Source of the DNA: Oppiella nova | Lineage: Eukaryota > Arthropoda > Arachnida > Sarcoptiformes > Oppiidae | Direction: 5' to 3' | DNA length: 25,423 bases | Assembly: GCA_905397405.1 (NCBI GenBank) | Contig: CAJPVJ010000437.1 | Coordinates: 1 to 25,423 of the forward strand | Shown here: one piece after another, positions 10,102 to 20,986 of the stretch | How the letters are laid out: each line of letters starts with the position of its first letter | Position numbering within the stretch: the stretch's first letter is position 1 | Notes under the pieces: generated by a model | Told to the model about the DNA's origin: nothing | The model's input: only the letters and a program-made list of their open reading frames with translations | Databases searched by the model: none | Program-made: the position numbers and the translations under genes

Positions 10102-11845
10102 TTAACTTATTATTTTTGATATTGATGTTTTGAATACATTAATTTTAGCATTCAAAACATATCTATTGTATAAACATAATTCAATAAATAGTGTACAAAT
10201 AGTTATAAAGAATCCAATCGATAGTGCAATGAATGCAAACAAAAAGTGTTTCACATTTAAGGCTTCAAACATGTTTTCATTAGTTATTTGTGAATTGACT
10301 ACAAATTTGTGATTGTCGTCAACACCTCTGTTCTCTTCAATTAATTTTATGTAAAATTCTGTCACTTTTGACAAAAAGTGTATATTAAAGCCATTGTAAT
10401 GTATTACCTTTACCCTGAAAGTACAAATAAACTCAGATTAGAGAGATATTGTGAATGTAAAATATTTTTTAAAACAAAATACTCTTACATTTTAATCATT
10501 TTATTTTTGACATGTATGTCCAAATCCTTGCGCATAACATAACTGACCAAATAGTATGAATACTCCAATTCTGTGGTCATTAGTAAATAGTGTTTGAAAT
10601 AATTGAATAGACATTCAATACTCTCGTAGACACTAATGGCAACCCAATTATGGTCTAATAATCTCCTAATTAGACCTAAACTGTAAAATTCTGTCACTTC
10701 TATGGCTTCAAGTCTTGAGTCCGATATTTTGTAAACCTTTATGTATTTATTTAAAATAAATTAATTTAAAAATGATTATGAAAAGTATTTATAAAGTGAT
10801 AATTAACTTACATTTTTAAGTGTCCGGTGAGCGTATGAATTATTGACTAATAATATATGTACATGTTTTTCATCATTCAATTGTTTTATGGATTCAATTT
10901 TATGTAGTTTTTTGGCGACCATTGATGAGAACATATTGTTTTGTATAAAAATCATTAACACTAATGAAACAAATATCCAGAGGATAGTCAAATATTTTCC
11001 ATATAAATACTTGATTTTTAATGCTAAGTTTAAAGAAAATTAAAAATACAATTGAAAACATATACCTGTATTTTTAAAAATATTAAAAATACTAACCTTT
11101 GCCTAAAAATAGGAAAATATAGTCAATGACTAGAAATAGGCGTGCTTTCAAACTTTTAATTGAATAGAAATGAATTGCAATGATTGATAGATATGAAAAG
11201 CATAATAATAGCCAAACATAGCCATCAAAATTATTAATTATGGTTAACATGTGGTAATTGGGTTGAAATGCGGGACAATTAAGTAGCACTACGTTAGAAC
11301 CACCGCTGGTCACTGGGAATACATAATCCAATACCTGAGCCCTTTTGTGGTCGTATACAAAGGGTGCCATTAGAAAGTCGGCCCTCTATTCAGTTATAAA
11401 TATTTGTTAATTATTGAAAAATTAATTTAAAATAAATAATTTATTTGTTGAGTACATTATCACTGAAAAGGCCAACCCCTCCATTCCAGGACCCGTTTGC
11501 ACGTCTAGATCCGCCGCTATTACTGTCGGCAATACTTACACATAATCTGTTTTAATTAAAAACTATTTATTATTAAATTATAAATTTATTCTTTTAGATA
11601 ATTACCTGTAATTTGCATTAATTTGTAAAAGTTTATATATTTTGATAAACTTGTGACAAAATATAAGGGAATTGAAAGTTTTCTTGATAATCTATCAAAT
11701 TTTTATATAAATAAATTATACATTTAATAATTGATTATAATTTAAATTAGACCTCGTTGGGATAAATTCCAATCCTTAAGTCATAATTGCTGAAATTTAA
11801 GTTTACTGATATATTGCATACAGGTGCTTTCATACAAAAATCCAT
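10102..11845 (-). CDS. Ionotropic-receptor-like (IR) chemoreceptor B
   Basis: Seven exons: 11845-11753, 11691-11606, 11546-11456, 11385-11097, 11023-10812, 10736-10489, 10414-10102; phases 0,2,0,1,0,2; 443 residues. The second member of the tandem array. S1 begins at LRIGIYPNE; exon 3 has VSIADSNSGG and NGSWNGGVGL; exon 4 has ADFLMAPFVYDHKRAQVLDY with the conserved binding-site Arg, then M1 and FLFLGK. Exon 5 gives the M3 region (IQNNMFSSMVAKKLHKIE), exon 6 the S2 lobe (SDSRLEAIE, RRLLDHNW, FNYFKHY), and exon 7 a final helix (FAFIALSIGFFITICTLFIE). The exon 1 donor (GTCTAA) and exon 3 donor (GTACTC) are weak but keep frame and phase identical to the neighbours. The Asn-Gly-Trp-Gly block and the Arg support a working ligand-binding fold; specificity cannot be read. 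Confidence 0.82.
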
Positions 11846-12361
11846 CTATTAAATAAATATATCTGAGAAATATTTTTGACTAAAATTATGAATTTCTCAT
11901 ATATACTAATAAAATAGTCTAAATTCAATATTATATGATATTATAATGAATTAATCGATTTCATTAAGGTAATGAAATAATGTAATTATATTTACAGTAT
12001 TGTTATATTGTTCTAGTATAATGTAATACCTTATAGTATTTTATTACTATTTACAATTATTAAATTTTATCTATTGTGTTATTAATAATATTGTATTCAA
12101 ATAAATAATTTATATTATTGGTATATAAAATGTATTGTTAACATTTTTAGTTGTAAAAATTATAAACTAATATCAACTACACCAATAACTATTATACAAG
12201 TAAAATTTTTCTATTTTAACTTATTATGTTTACAATAAATTACATTTATGCAAATTAAATATTTGTGTTATATTAGAAAGTAAGTAAAAATAAAAATACT
12301 AAAAAATAATATTATAATACTTTCTATTATATTAATTTTTATTATACATATAAAATTTTAA
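11846..12361. other. AT-rich intergenic region between IR genes B and C
   Basis: Short AT-rich spacer with promoter of IR B and 3' flank of IR C. No exon remnant or RNA gene was seen. Confidence 0.55.
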
Positions 12362-14055
12362 TTAAATATCGGCAAATATATTTTTAGAAACACTATTTCT
12401 ATTAATCGATTGCACAATGAATTCAATACTCAAACATATAAAGCCTATAATTAATCCAATTGTTATTGTTATGAGTGAAAAGACAAAGTTTGTAATCCTT
12501 AGCACTCGATAGTCACTCTCGATGTGTTGATTATCAGTTGTCTTATGTCTATGACTTTTCACAATACCTTTCCTTATCCCCTGTAATTTCAAGTAAAACA
12601 TAACCTCTTGTTTACTATAAAATAAATAAAGTCCGAAATGGTGTATGGCTTTGATTCTGTAATACAAATTTGTTAAATGGTATATTAAATGGTACTGTAT
12701 ACTAAACTCACGTTTTAGTCAAACGCCTTTTAAGGTGTATATTCATTGTCTTACGTAATATAAAACTTAAATAATACGGATATTCATTTCCAGTTTTAAT
12801 AAACCCGTACTCCTTATAATGGTCGAGTAGGTTATCAATCTCTTGATTGCCACTGACCAGTACGTGCCGGTGCCCTAATAATCTGTTTATAGTTGTATAC
12901 TCATAGGTTTCAGTATAACTAATTATATGGAGTCTACGTTCAGGAAATTTATACACCTATTCGTGATATAGAATTACATTGAGTACAGTATTTAAATGAT
13001 ATGAAAAATAATAATACTTTAGTGAGTATTGTGTGAGCGTTTGAATTCTGTACGACAAGAATCTTAATACTATTTTCACGTAATAACCGGTCGATGGTCT
13101 CGATTCTGTCCTCCCTTTGCGATACCATAAACGATAGGATTTTGTTTTGTAAGAATATGATGATCACCATCGATGAGATCATCCACAGAAGCAATAGGTT
13201 GTTCTTGGTACTTTCAATTTTAATCGCTTACAATAAAAGTTATTAAATGAGTAAATAATCAAGAGCAATTACAACTTATTATATGATTACTACCTTTTCC
13301 AAGACAAATGATTGCATAATCTATGGCCAAATTAAGTCTATATTTCCATTCATTCAATGAATAGCTATTAATGGATACTATTGTCACATATGATAAAAGC
13401 ATTAAAATCCAGATCCATTTATCAAAATAAGTAATTAATGAAAACATGTTTTGGTTGATCATAACTCGCGGACTACTCAATATAGCTACCGATGCCTCAC
13501 TGGATATTAGATAAGGGAAGTCTACCACTTGGGCTCTTTCATAGTTGTATACGTATGGGGCCAGATAAAAGTCAGCCATCTAAATTTATATCAATAAATT
13601 TATTGATTTATTGACAATAATTTTCAAATCAAAGAACAAATGAAAATAAACAACTAATACTCACATTTTTTATTAATAAGCCAATACCACCGTTCCACGT
13701 CCCGTTCCCTAAATCATAACCCCCTTTATTACTGTCGGCAATACTAACGACAATTCTGTAATTAAATAAATTATTTAATGATAATAATTAGTAATTATTA
13801 ATTACCTTAGTTTCAGAGTATTCTCAAGAATATCATATAAATATAAGAATTTGTGACACAACAACACAGAATTTGAAAATATTCTTAAAACCTGTAAGTA
13901 TAAATTATGTTAAATTATTTTAATGTCAGAGTATTATTTAAATAATTATAAAATACTTGGACCTCATTTGGATAAACACCGAGGGTTAAATCATTTGAAA
14001 TATTTGCAATGCTTTTATTTAAAAATAATGGACTTTTTATACAAATTCTATGCAT
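12362..14055 (-). CDS. Ionotropic-receptor-like (IR) chemoreceptor C
   Basis: Seven exons: 14055-13963, 13891-13806, 13755-13665, 13579-13294, 13226-13018, 12956-12712, 12656-12362; phases 0,2,0,1,0,2; 434 residues. Third member of the array and the best match to canonical receptors: exon 4 reads ADFYLAPYVYNYERAQVVDF, where ERAQVVDF parallels the R-x-x-V-x-DF stretch around the S1 binding Arg of glutamate receptors. Exon 1 ends LTLGVYPNE; exon 3 has VSIADSNKGG and NGTWNGGIGL. M1 is the segment around KWIWILMLLSYVTIVSI; M3 lies in MVIIIFLQNKILSFMVSQ; the last helix is VFSLITITIGLIIGFICLSI. Exon 7 is the most divergent exon among the three paralogues. In-frame stops lie just upstream of the chosen ATG, so any signal-peptide exon would have to be spliced in. 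Confidence 0.82.
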
Positions 14056-15548
14056 ATCTAACTTGAAATGCTACTGTTTTGTTGGTTTATTTTTATAATA
14101 AATTACTTTTATTATATTGCTCAGTTATTAGTTATTAACAACATTTACGGTACTTAATTATATAGAAATTTTTAGTACAAACAGATCAATACTATCATAA
14201 AACACAATTAAAACAATCGATAATCACATAAAATGATTTTTATTTAAGCACCAATGAATATGGTCATTTTTATTCATTTATTCATATATAGAGCCAATGA
14301 ATTACTGGTACAGTATGTTAAACATAAAGGCATAAAACTTATGATTTCAATGTTATTAATTATTTAGTAAGTAAAGATTATTACTTATTTATATACAATT
14401 TAATACATCATTTGATTGATTTAATTTTGTATTTATTGAAATATTCAGTACAAGCTATTTATTATACTTATAATAAATTACATGTACAAACTTTTATAGC
14501 GCATATGGCATATGGTAAGTTGAATGCACAAAGCAAAATATTTCTCAAATTATAGATTATAATTCATGAATGTTTTGCAATACAATTTACAAAAGACATT
14601 TATGATATATTATATATTTTATTTATTTTTTAATTTCTAATCTGAAAATATTGATATAGGTTTAATCATCTTATAATAATTTAAATAATAATTCTGATTT
14701 AATTACAAATAAATTATTTATAATTAAGTAATTTATATAAACTTTTCAATTTAGCAATTTATTTAAGTTAAAAAGATGTTTGGCATTGTTTATATTTGAA
14801 AAAATATTTTTATAATAATCTTCATTACACGTTATTAATGAATTAATTAAATCATAATTAAGATATAATTAGCAGGTATCATATCATAGTCATTATTCGG
14901 ATCGTATGCACCTAAATGTATAAAATAATATTAAGTTCATTCTAGTAATTATTAGTTGTTATTACTTATCAAACTTATAATTAACTTATAATGCTCTGTA
15001 TATATTGGTGCATATATTATATTAATATTTCGGTATAATATTATGCAATAATTATCATTTATTTTATTCTATTTTATATTTAATAGTTTTCAAAATCATT
15101 TAAAAATGATACATAATTAAATTCTGTCGTTAAGTGTACTGTAATCTAGGAACAATATAAAAATACTTAAAAAAATAACTAACATTGTTAATTATTACTT
15201 GTTATTATTTTACCAATATGATAAATATTTACTTAATTTTAAAAAATACAGTGTAATAAAGCTAAATTACATGTATGTTTTAATACTGTATCATATTATA
15301 TTTCTAATACTATACACTGTACTGTATAGTATACAGTATATAAAAATTATTATTTAAAGTCGTTCAAAAATTTAAAATATAAAAATAATATAATGATAAT
15401 ATTGATATAATTTATAAATATTTTGCTCAAAAAATAACTTTTTATTTGTTTTATTTTATCTAATATTTATAAATAATCTATAATAAAATTTTATTGATTT
15501 TATAAATAAAACCAAACCTAAGCAATATCAATAATATACGATATTAAA
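14056..15548. other. Divergent promoter region between IR C and the GR-like gene
   Basis: About 1.5 kb of AT-rich DNA between two genes transcribed away from each other. It contains a near-palindrome (TACTGTATAGTATACAGTA, about 15321-15339) and a TATA-like motif for the GR-like gene. No coding exon is supported. Confidence 0.55.
15501..15508 (+). promoter_or_regulatory. TATA-like box of the GR-like gene
   Basis: TATAAATA lies 41 bp upstream of the ATG at 15549, consistent with a very short leader. AT-richness makes chance occurrence plausible. Confidence 0.3.
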
Positions 15549-16906
15549 ATGGTTGTGCCGGCTGACAGTGCCATGCCTTTAGCCGGGAGTCACTTATATT
15601 CAATTGGATTATCATTCTTTCCTTACCATTCCGTGCAAAAGAGGGATATCCTTCACAACCCATCCCTCATATATGCATTTGATTTGGTATTTCTGGTCAA
15701 ATGCCTGCTCTCTGTGGTTATGGACGACACCAAAGAGTATCAGTTCTTCATAATTGGTGACTACGCCTACTACTGGCCGGGTATTAGAGTGCATATAAAC
15801 ATGGCATACCTGTGCTCAACAGTGATCATGATATTTCAGCAAACCGTGCAATTCTGGTACTATTACCAGCGCATAGAGCCCTCCTATTTGAGGCCATTCC
15901 TCATGATGTCCGGAGTGGTGTCACCCAAAGACATCGGATTCACAAACACCGCAGACGTTCACAAACTCATGAGTAGAACCAAAATACTTCTTATGATCTC
16001 CAGATTCATGGTGTGGTCGCTGTCGATGAGCACAACCGTTACATCCCTGACCCTATTGTTCATCGATAAGACACTGATGGAGAAGTTGTTTGTGTCGATC
16101 CCGTGGGTCTGCGTCTACGCCTACTTCGGCTACATTTGCGGCCAATTCCTGATCTACCCGTTGGTCTACTTTCTGTTGATTTGCTATTATTTAAGGCTTA
16201 AACTGAGAGACATTAACAAACAGATACTGTTGGCCACAAACAGTCTAATGATCACATTTATTATGAAGTCGTTGAATGCAATTCATTCAGAAATTAGTGA
16301 ATTTAATGACAATTATTGGTCGCAATATTTATGTGGATTTACTTTTGCTATCATCACTGTTATTAATTCGTGTATATATTCAATGATATTTACCAATATA
16401 AATGTTTTATTCAAGTTAATTATAGCATACGCCGGTTCACTTTACTTGCTAATTTTATTAATACTATTAAATAGTGCCTCAGCTGTCAATTCCGAGGCTA
16501 ATAACTCGTATAAACTATTGAATACACTTTACTTGAATATAGTCAAGAATTATAAGAATATAACAAATATATACTTGTTAAAAGTAAATAGCATTTTGAT
16601 TGTATTTTTTTATCTCGTTAATTTTATTATTTTTTGTTATAGTTATCATCAATGATGACAAAAACAGGGCAAAAATCTATCGGTTTTTATTGTTGGACTT
16701 TATTCATATTCAATAATTTTAATGTTCATGAGGTAAGCCTTGTATTAATTTAACAATAGTTTGTAAATTAAATACATGAGTAATTATTATAAATTATACA
16801 AGTTAATAATTCTGCCGTTTTTCACATTTAATAGATTGTAATAACGATTGGACTGTATTTCATAAAACTCATAGACGTTTCCATTTATCATAAGATTGTT
16901 GATTAA
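15549..16906 (+). CDS. Gustatory-receptor-like seven-TM chemoreceptor
   Basis: Three exons: 15549-16583, 16643-16732, 16835-16906, giving 398 residues. Exon 1 read alone continues to a stop at 16655 in intron sequence. Splicing at AAA|GTAAAT through a 59-bp intron with a long T-rich tract (acceptor TTATAG) restores the family hallmark GQKSIGFYCWTLFIFNNF; a second intron (102 bp, donor GTAAGC) leads to a short last exon with the final helix (VITIGLYFIKLID) and a stop. Membrane segments lie near residues 40-60, 85-108, 146-172, 178-215, 258-282, 284-312 and the C-terminus. HSEISEFNDNYWSQYL before TM5 and SEANNSYKLLN after TM6 are typical of arthropod GR-type receptors, which are ion channels with an intracellular N-terminus. 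It is divergent from the IR array and possibly co-expressed. The last exon is the least certain part. Confidence 0.72.
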
Positions 16907-17450
16907 ATTCAGGAGAAATGTTATGTATTTTACTAAATATAACTTTAATAATAAAATAAATAAAATAATTCAAATGATTTATGATTACTTTTAATAAATA
17001 TACTAATTACAAATAAATATGCTACTAACAAGGCTAATACTGTATATCAAATCATGCATTCATTGAATAATGCAATTATAATATATCTATTTGAGATCTA
17101 AAAAAAATCTTAATGAACACAAACTTTTAAAGGCATCACTATAAGATTTGTATCTAATCAAGCACAAACACAAACGTTTAAATTGAGATTAATATAGAAA
17201 TTAATCGAGTAATTTTAGTTAGCATTGCTAACTTAGCAATCAAAATAATTTGTTATAGTTAGCGCGATCATTATTTTAAAAATAGTTGAGATTAGTATAG
17301 TTTGTGATTTAAATGTTTAGATTAAGTTAAATTATTAACAAAACCGTTAGTCCAACAAAATATGTAATAAATCTTATAAATTGAGTTCAAATCAAAGATT
17401 ATCTCAAAGATAGCTCAACGAACTGATTCATAAACCAGATCCCAATAGAA
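16907..17450. other. AT-rich intergenic region
   Basis: 3' flank of the GR-like gene and promoter of the hemopexin-like gene. A region of short inverted words (TTAGCATTGCTAA, about 17219-17231) is visible. No gene is supported. Confidence 0.5.
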
Positions 17451-18527
17451 ATGTTAAAAATGTATAATTATTGGTGCAAATGTATACTCCTATCGACACT
17501 ACTAACAGACCACGTGTTTGGTGACAGCAAATACTTCTGCAAAGACTCGGTGATCGACGCCATCACTTACGCCGATGACGTCCACATGTATTGGCTCTCA
17601 AGCGGATCCCACTTCTGGTGGCTTAAGGAGACAGAGTTCCCGCCGCCCGACTCACTCGCCAAACCGTTTAGCCCACCCTTCACTGGGGCCGACGCCGCCG
17701 TATATGTGGACAGTTATTCCGGATGTCGTACCGCATGGATGATGAGGTCACTGGGTATGGACAAGACGTCCAAACATGTATGGGTGACACAACTGATCGG
17801 TGGTCAGCAGTGGATGCAGGCTTGGAGTCCAGAGTCCGGCCAATGGCTTAGGGATAGACTGTTGCCCGTCAGCGACGATCACTGCGCCTCGCGAGCCATC
17901 ATTGGTTGGTCCGATGGTCGACCACTGGACGCCATGTTTGCCACCAATTATCTGAACATCTGGTACGTGAAGGGCGACACTCTGGCGATGGTTGACTGCA
18001 ACTTCATGTGCACTAACCCACGGAACAAATGGGGCGAAGAGAAGAGGCCGCAGTCGGTCAACACATCGCTCTTATCTTTGGACAAAATCTACGGCATATT
18101 CGTGAAGAAGGACCACAAAGATAAGGATCAATACGTGTATGTGTTTTACGAGCGGACATACAGACAACTATCCATAAGCCAAGTGAGAGATGCGGGCGAG
18201 ATAGTGACCACCGATGACGCCAACAGCACGAAGAATATACTTAAAGACTTTCTAAGGATTGAAAACCCGGGCATCAGTTGCGGGACAGTTGGCGGTCGTC
18301 CGACATCCACGACAACCAATGGCTCGGAATCGACATCGGAGTTGCCTATAGGCCATAAAAGTGATGATACCAGCGGTTCCGGTAGTGGTGGCAATCGGTG
18401 GCTATGGATAGCTGGTGTTACGGTGATTGTGGTGATCATTGCCATCACGTTCTTGGGCTTACTAACGATGATGCGGATGCGGAACACACGCGGACCTACT
18501 GTCCCACCTCCACCTCGACACCGATGA
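17451..18527 (+). CDS. Hemopexin-like type I membrane protein
   Basis: An intronless gene for 358 residues. A signal peptide (1-24, cleavage likely after HVFG) is followed by an ectodomain rich in Trp and Cys. The first segment, VIDAITYADDVHMYWLSSG, then HFWWL, resembles a hemopexin blade (DAI..., aromatic-Gly...W). Similar blades may be AAVYVDSYSGCRTAW and TNYLNIWYVKGDTLAMVD. A Ser/Thr/Gly-rich stalk (about 280-316), one membrane helix (317-339: WIAGVTVIVVIIAITFLGLL) and a short tail ending PPPPRHR follow. Hemopexin folds bind ligands or proteins; here a cell-surface binding role is inferred. ATG at 17451 has another in-frame ATG three codons later; the first keeps a standard signal peptide. 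A polyadenylation signal AATAAA lies at 18690. The hemopexin assignment is tentative because the blades are weak. Confidence 0.7.
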   Translation: MLKMYNYWCKCILLSTLLTDHVFGDSKYFCKDSVIDAITYADDVHMYWLSSGSHFWWLKETEFPPPDSLAKPFSPPFTGADAAVYVDSYSGCRTAWMMRSLGMDKTSKHVWVTQLIGGQQWMQAWSPESGQWLRDRLLPVSDDHCASRAIIGWSDGRPLDAMFATNYLNIWYVKGDTLAMVDCNFMCTNPRNKWGEEKRPQSVNTSLLSLDKIYGIFVKKDHKDKDQYVYVFYERTYRQLSISQVRDAGEIVTTDDANSTKNILKDFLRIENPGISCGTVGGRPTSTTTNGSESTSELPIGHKSDDTSGSGSGGNRWLWIAGVTVIVVIIAITFLGLLTMMRMRNTRGPTVPPPPRHR

Positions 18528-19049
18528 ATACCTCCCTTAACCACAAACCTATTAATAGTAGCCAAAGAAGTGTCTCTTAATTATATCTTATGTTAATATT
18601 TTGATCTCATTTCATAATTGTTTTCGGGGATTGTCTCACAAAATATAGTTTGCATTATAATTAGATGTCATTTGTGTTTAAATTATTTGAATAAAACTTT
18701 TTTGATAATCATTTTTCAAAGGGGTTCTGTGGATGTGGTTGTGATTTAATAGTAACGTTATTTACGAATAAGATATTTGGTGAGAGATTTGTCCAAAAAA
18801 ATTGTTTTCACTTTTTCAGTGATGAAACCGTTTGCAGGGATTGTATAGAAATTGAAGTAATTATAACTTTTATATCGATTATAAGTGTATGAAAGTCGAG
18901 CGCTTTCGCTGATAATACAACCCCTGGTGTACTGAAAGCACGTGTTTCTCATTGTCTCGCAAACTGTCCACTCGTTTGCATGTCTTGAGTGCCACTCATT
19001 GTGCGGTTTAAGACAGTCATCGATAACCACAGACACATAGAGGGAGACA
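18528..19049. other. Intergenic region between the hemopexin-like and Tudor genes
   Basis: Begins with the 3' UTR of the hemopexin-like gene and its AATAAA signal (18690-18695). From about 18890 base composition becomes less AT-rich toward the Tudor gene, as expected for its leader. No further gene is supported. Confidence 0.5.
18690..18695 (+). terminator. Polyadenylation signal of the hemopexin-like gene
   Basis: Canonical AATAAA 163 bp after the stop codon at 18527, followed by T-rich sequence. Confidence 0.5.
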
Positions 19050-20986
19050 ATGAGTGATCTGAAACTATCACCGGACGTGGTCCAGGGCTGCCTCACACAC
19101 GTGGACGCCACCGATGACCAGGTGGTGGTGTGGGCGCAGATGGATATGGCGGCGGTGGTCAAGCAGGAGATGAAGATGTCTTTGCACTACCAGTTCATGT
19201 TTGACAAGTACTACCGGCCGTCGATGCACCCAACCATCACCCAACTGGTCCCACTCACCGGCAAGTACTACATCTTCGGGTATGTGTGCCATGTGTTTAG
19301 CCGTTGATCTCGTCATCTGATCCCCCAATCCACTGGTGTCCTAATGGCAGCGATAAGTCAAACCACAACTTCTATCGCGTTTTGATCAAACGAGTGGATC
19401 CGATGGCTCGCCAATCGGTGGTCTCGTTCATCGACTTCGGGTACGAGGAGTCGGTGCACAACAGCTGTCTTATGGTCTACGAAGACCTCTTCGACTCGAA
19501 ACCATTGGCCGAACCATTCGTATTGCACGGCATTCAACCCAAAGACCCGCAAAGAGGTACCAAACCATCGCTTTGATTGTCATTCAATGTCTTAATGTGT
19601 TTGCCATTTGTTGGATGTCTTAAAGGCTGGAATCGCGAGAAAGTGAAGCAATGTTTGGATCAGTTCTGTAGTTCCGTGTTTTGGTTCACCATCTGTGAGA
19701 TGATGTCTCAACGAGTGGTCAAAGTGTATGATAACAATCGCCACGAGATTCTCGTGAATACACTAAAGGATGAGTACTTTGACGACGACCTGATCGCTGG
19801 TGACAATGGGTCGACACCGACGCTGATCGCCATCGACTACAAGAATAGGCCGCAAACGACCAGTCAGTCGTCCATTGAGATGACAATGGATCAGACCATC
19901 GACTCGAGGCTCGGGTCGGCGCTCAACTTCAGCCAACACTTCAGCACATCCACAATATCGTTGATCTCAGACTTCAGTCCCAAGAACTCTAATCCCATGG
20001 ACGAGACCGTCGAGGAGACCATTGATGTGCCCAAAGATAATGTCCCCCTCTTTGTCGATAGAGTGCATCAAATTGCGAATCCATCCAAAAGAGTGGTTAA
20101 AATCGATTCTCAAGACCTAATCACTGGCCAACAACTGGATAATGGCATTGACTATGAAGTGGACGAATGCAGTGATAATAGGAACCAATTGGACCGTGAA
20201 ATCAATGATGATATCCAAGAATTGGAGAACACATTGAAGTCGATTACCGGTGAAGACAGTATTAAAGACATGCCATCGGATGCCGACAACACCTATGGAA
20301 ACGAATTGAATGGAAATTCTCTGAATAATAGTCTGAATGATGGCTATAGAGGTGATAACGAAGCCGAAGATCCGGTGGTTAGTGCCAAACCAGTGGATGT
20401 GACACAACAGGTGCCGAGTGGTGACACGACTGTGCAAATGTCAGACTTAGAGGAAGTGGCGCTCGAGAAGATGTATTCGTTGTGTCAAACGGCTAAACAG
20501 GTGAAGATATCATCGGCTGAGAACTCGACGTCTATTTACGTTCAGTTGGATGAGCACAACGAGACGTTGGAGGCATTGGTGGACGATATGACTGACTATT
20601 ACACGAATATCACGGATCTGGAGATCAGTGGATCCGACGTGAGAGATGTGGTGATGAATAGGGGACTCTTAGCTGTGTATAACAGTCTGGAGAGCAAATG
20701 GATGCGAGCCATGGTATGTGGAAAGCCTAATGAGAATCAGTTGAATGTGTTTTACGTTGACTTCGGCGCCAAAGAGACTGTGGAGTTGGAGGCCTGTTGT
20801 CATCTGTTGGAACACTACTCGCATCTGATCCCACACGCCATCCATTGCCGCCCTATCAACGAGAGGGTAAGCTATTATGTGCTCAAGAGGTTGGAGTCCA
20901 AGGAGGAGGTCATTGATGTGGTGTTCGGTAAGGTTTTGGATAATAGTGTCATTGAAGTCCTATTGAATGATAAATGCCTTAAATAA
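19050..20986 (+). CDS. Tudor domain-containing protein (two Tudor domains)
   Basis: Three exons: 19050-19279, 19351-19556, 19626-20986; introns of 71 bp (donor GTATGT, phase 2) and 69 bp (donor GTACCA, phase 1); 598 residues. The first extended Tudor domain spans about 68-135, with NFYRVLIKRV and VVSFIDFGYEESV. The second core is about 489-545, with LAVYNSLESKWMRAMV and LNVFYVDFGAKETVEL. Both show the xDFG/DYG strand of Tudor folds that bind dimethyl-arginine. Between them is a long acidic, Asn/Asp/Ser-rich linker (about 190-460) that looks disordered. Tudor proteins of this design scaffold PIWI proteins in germ granules and the piRNA pathway; that role is inferred from family. Reading any exon alone gives misleading short ORFs. 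Which Tudor subfamily it belongs to cannot be decided here. Confidence 0.85.

Noticed and set aside
15321-15339. Near-palindrome as a regulatory site
   Set aside because: It is short, imperfect at the centre and in AT-rich DNA where such matches arise by chance.
18146-18565. 139-codon minus-strand ORF
   Set aside because: Fully antisense to the membrane and stalk region of the hemopexin-like gene.
18758-19162. 134-codon minus-strand ORF
   Set aside because: Overlaps the leader and first exon of the Tudor gene in antisense; no recognisable domain.
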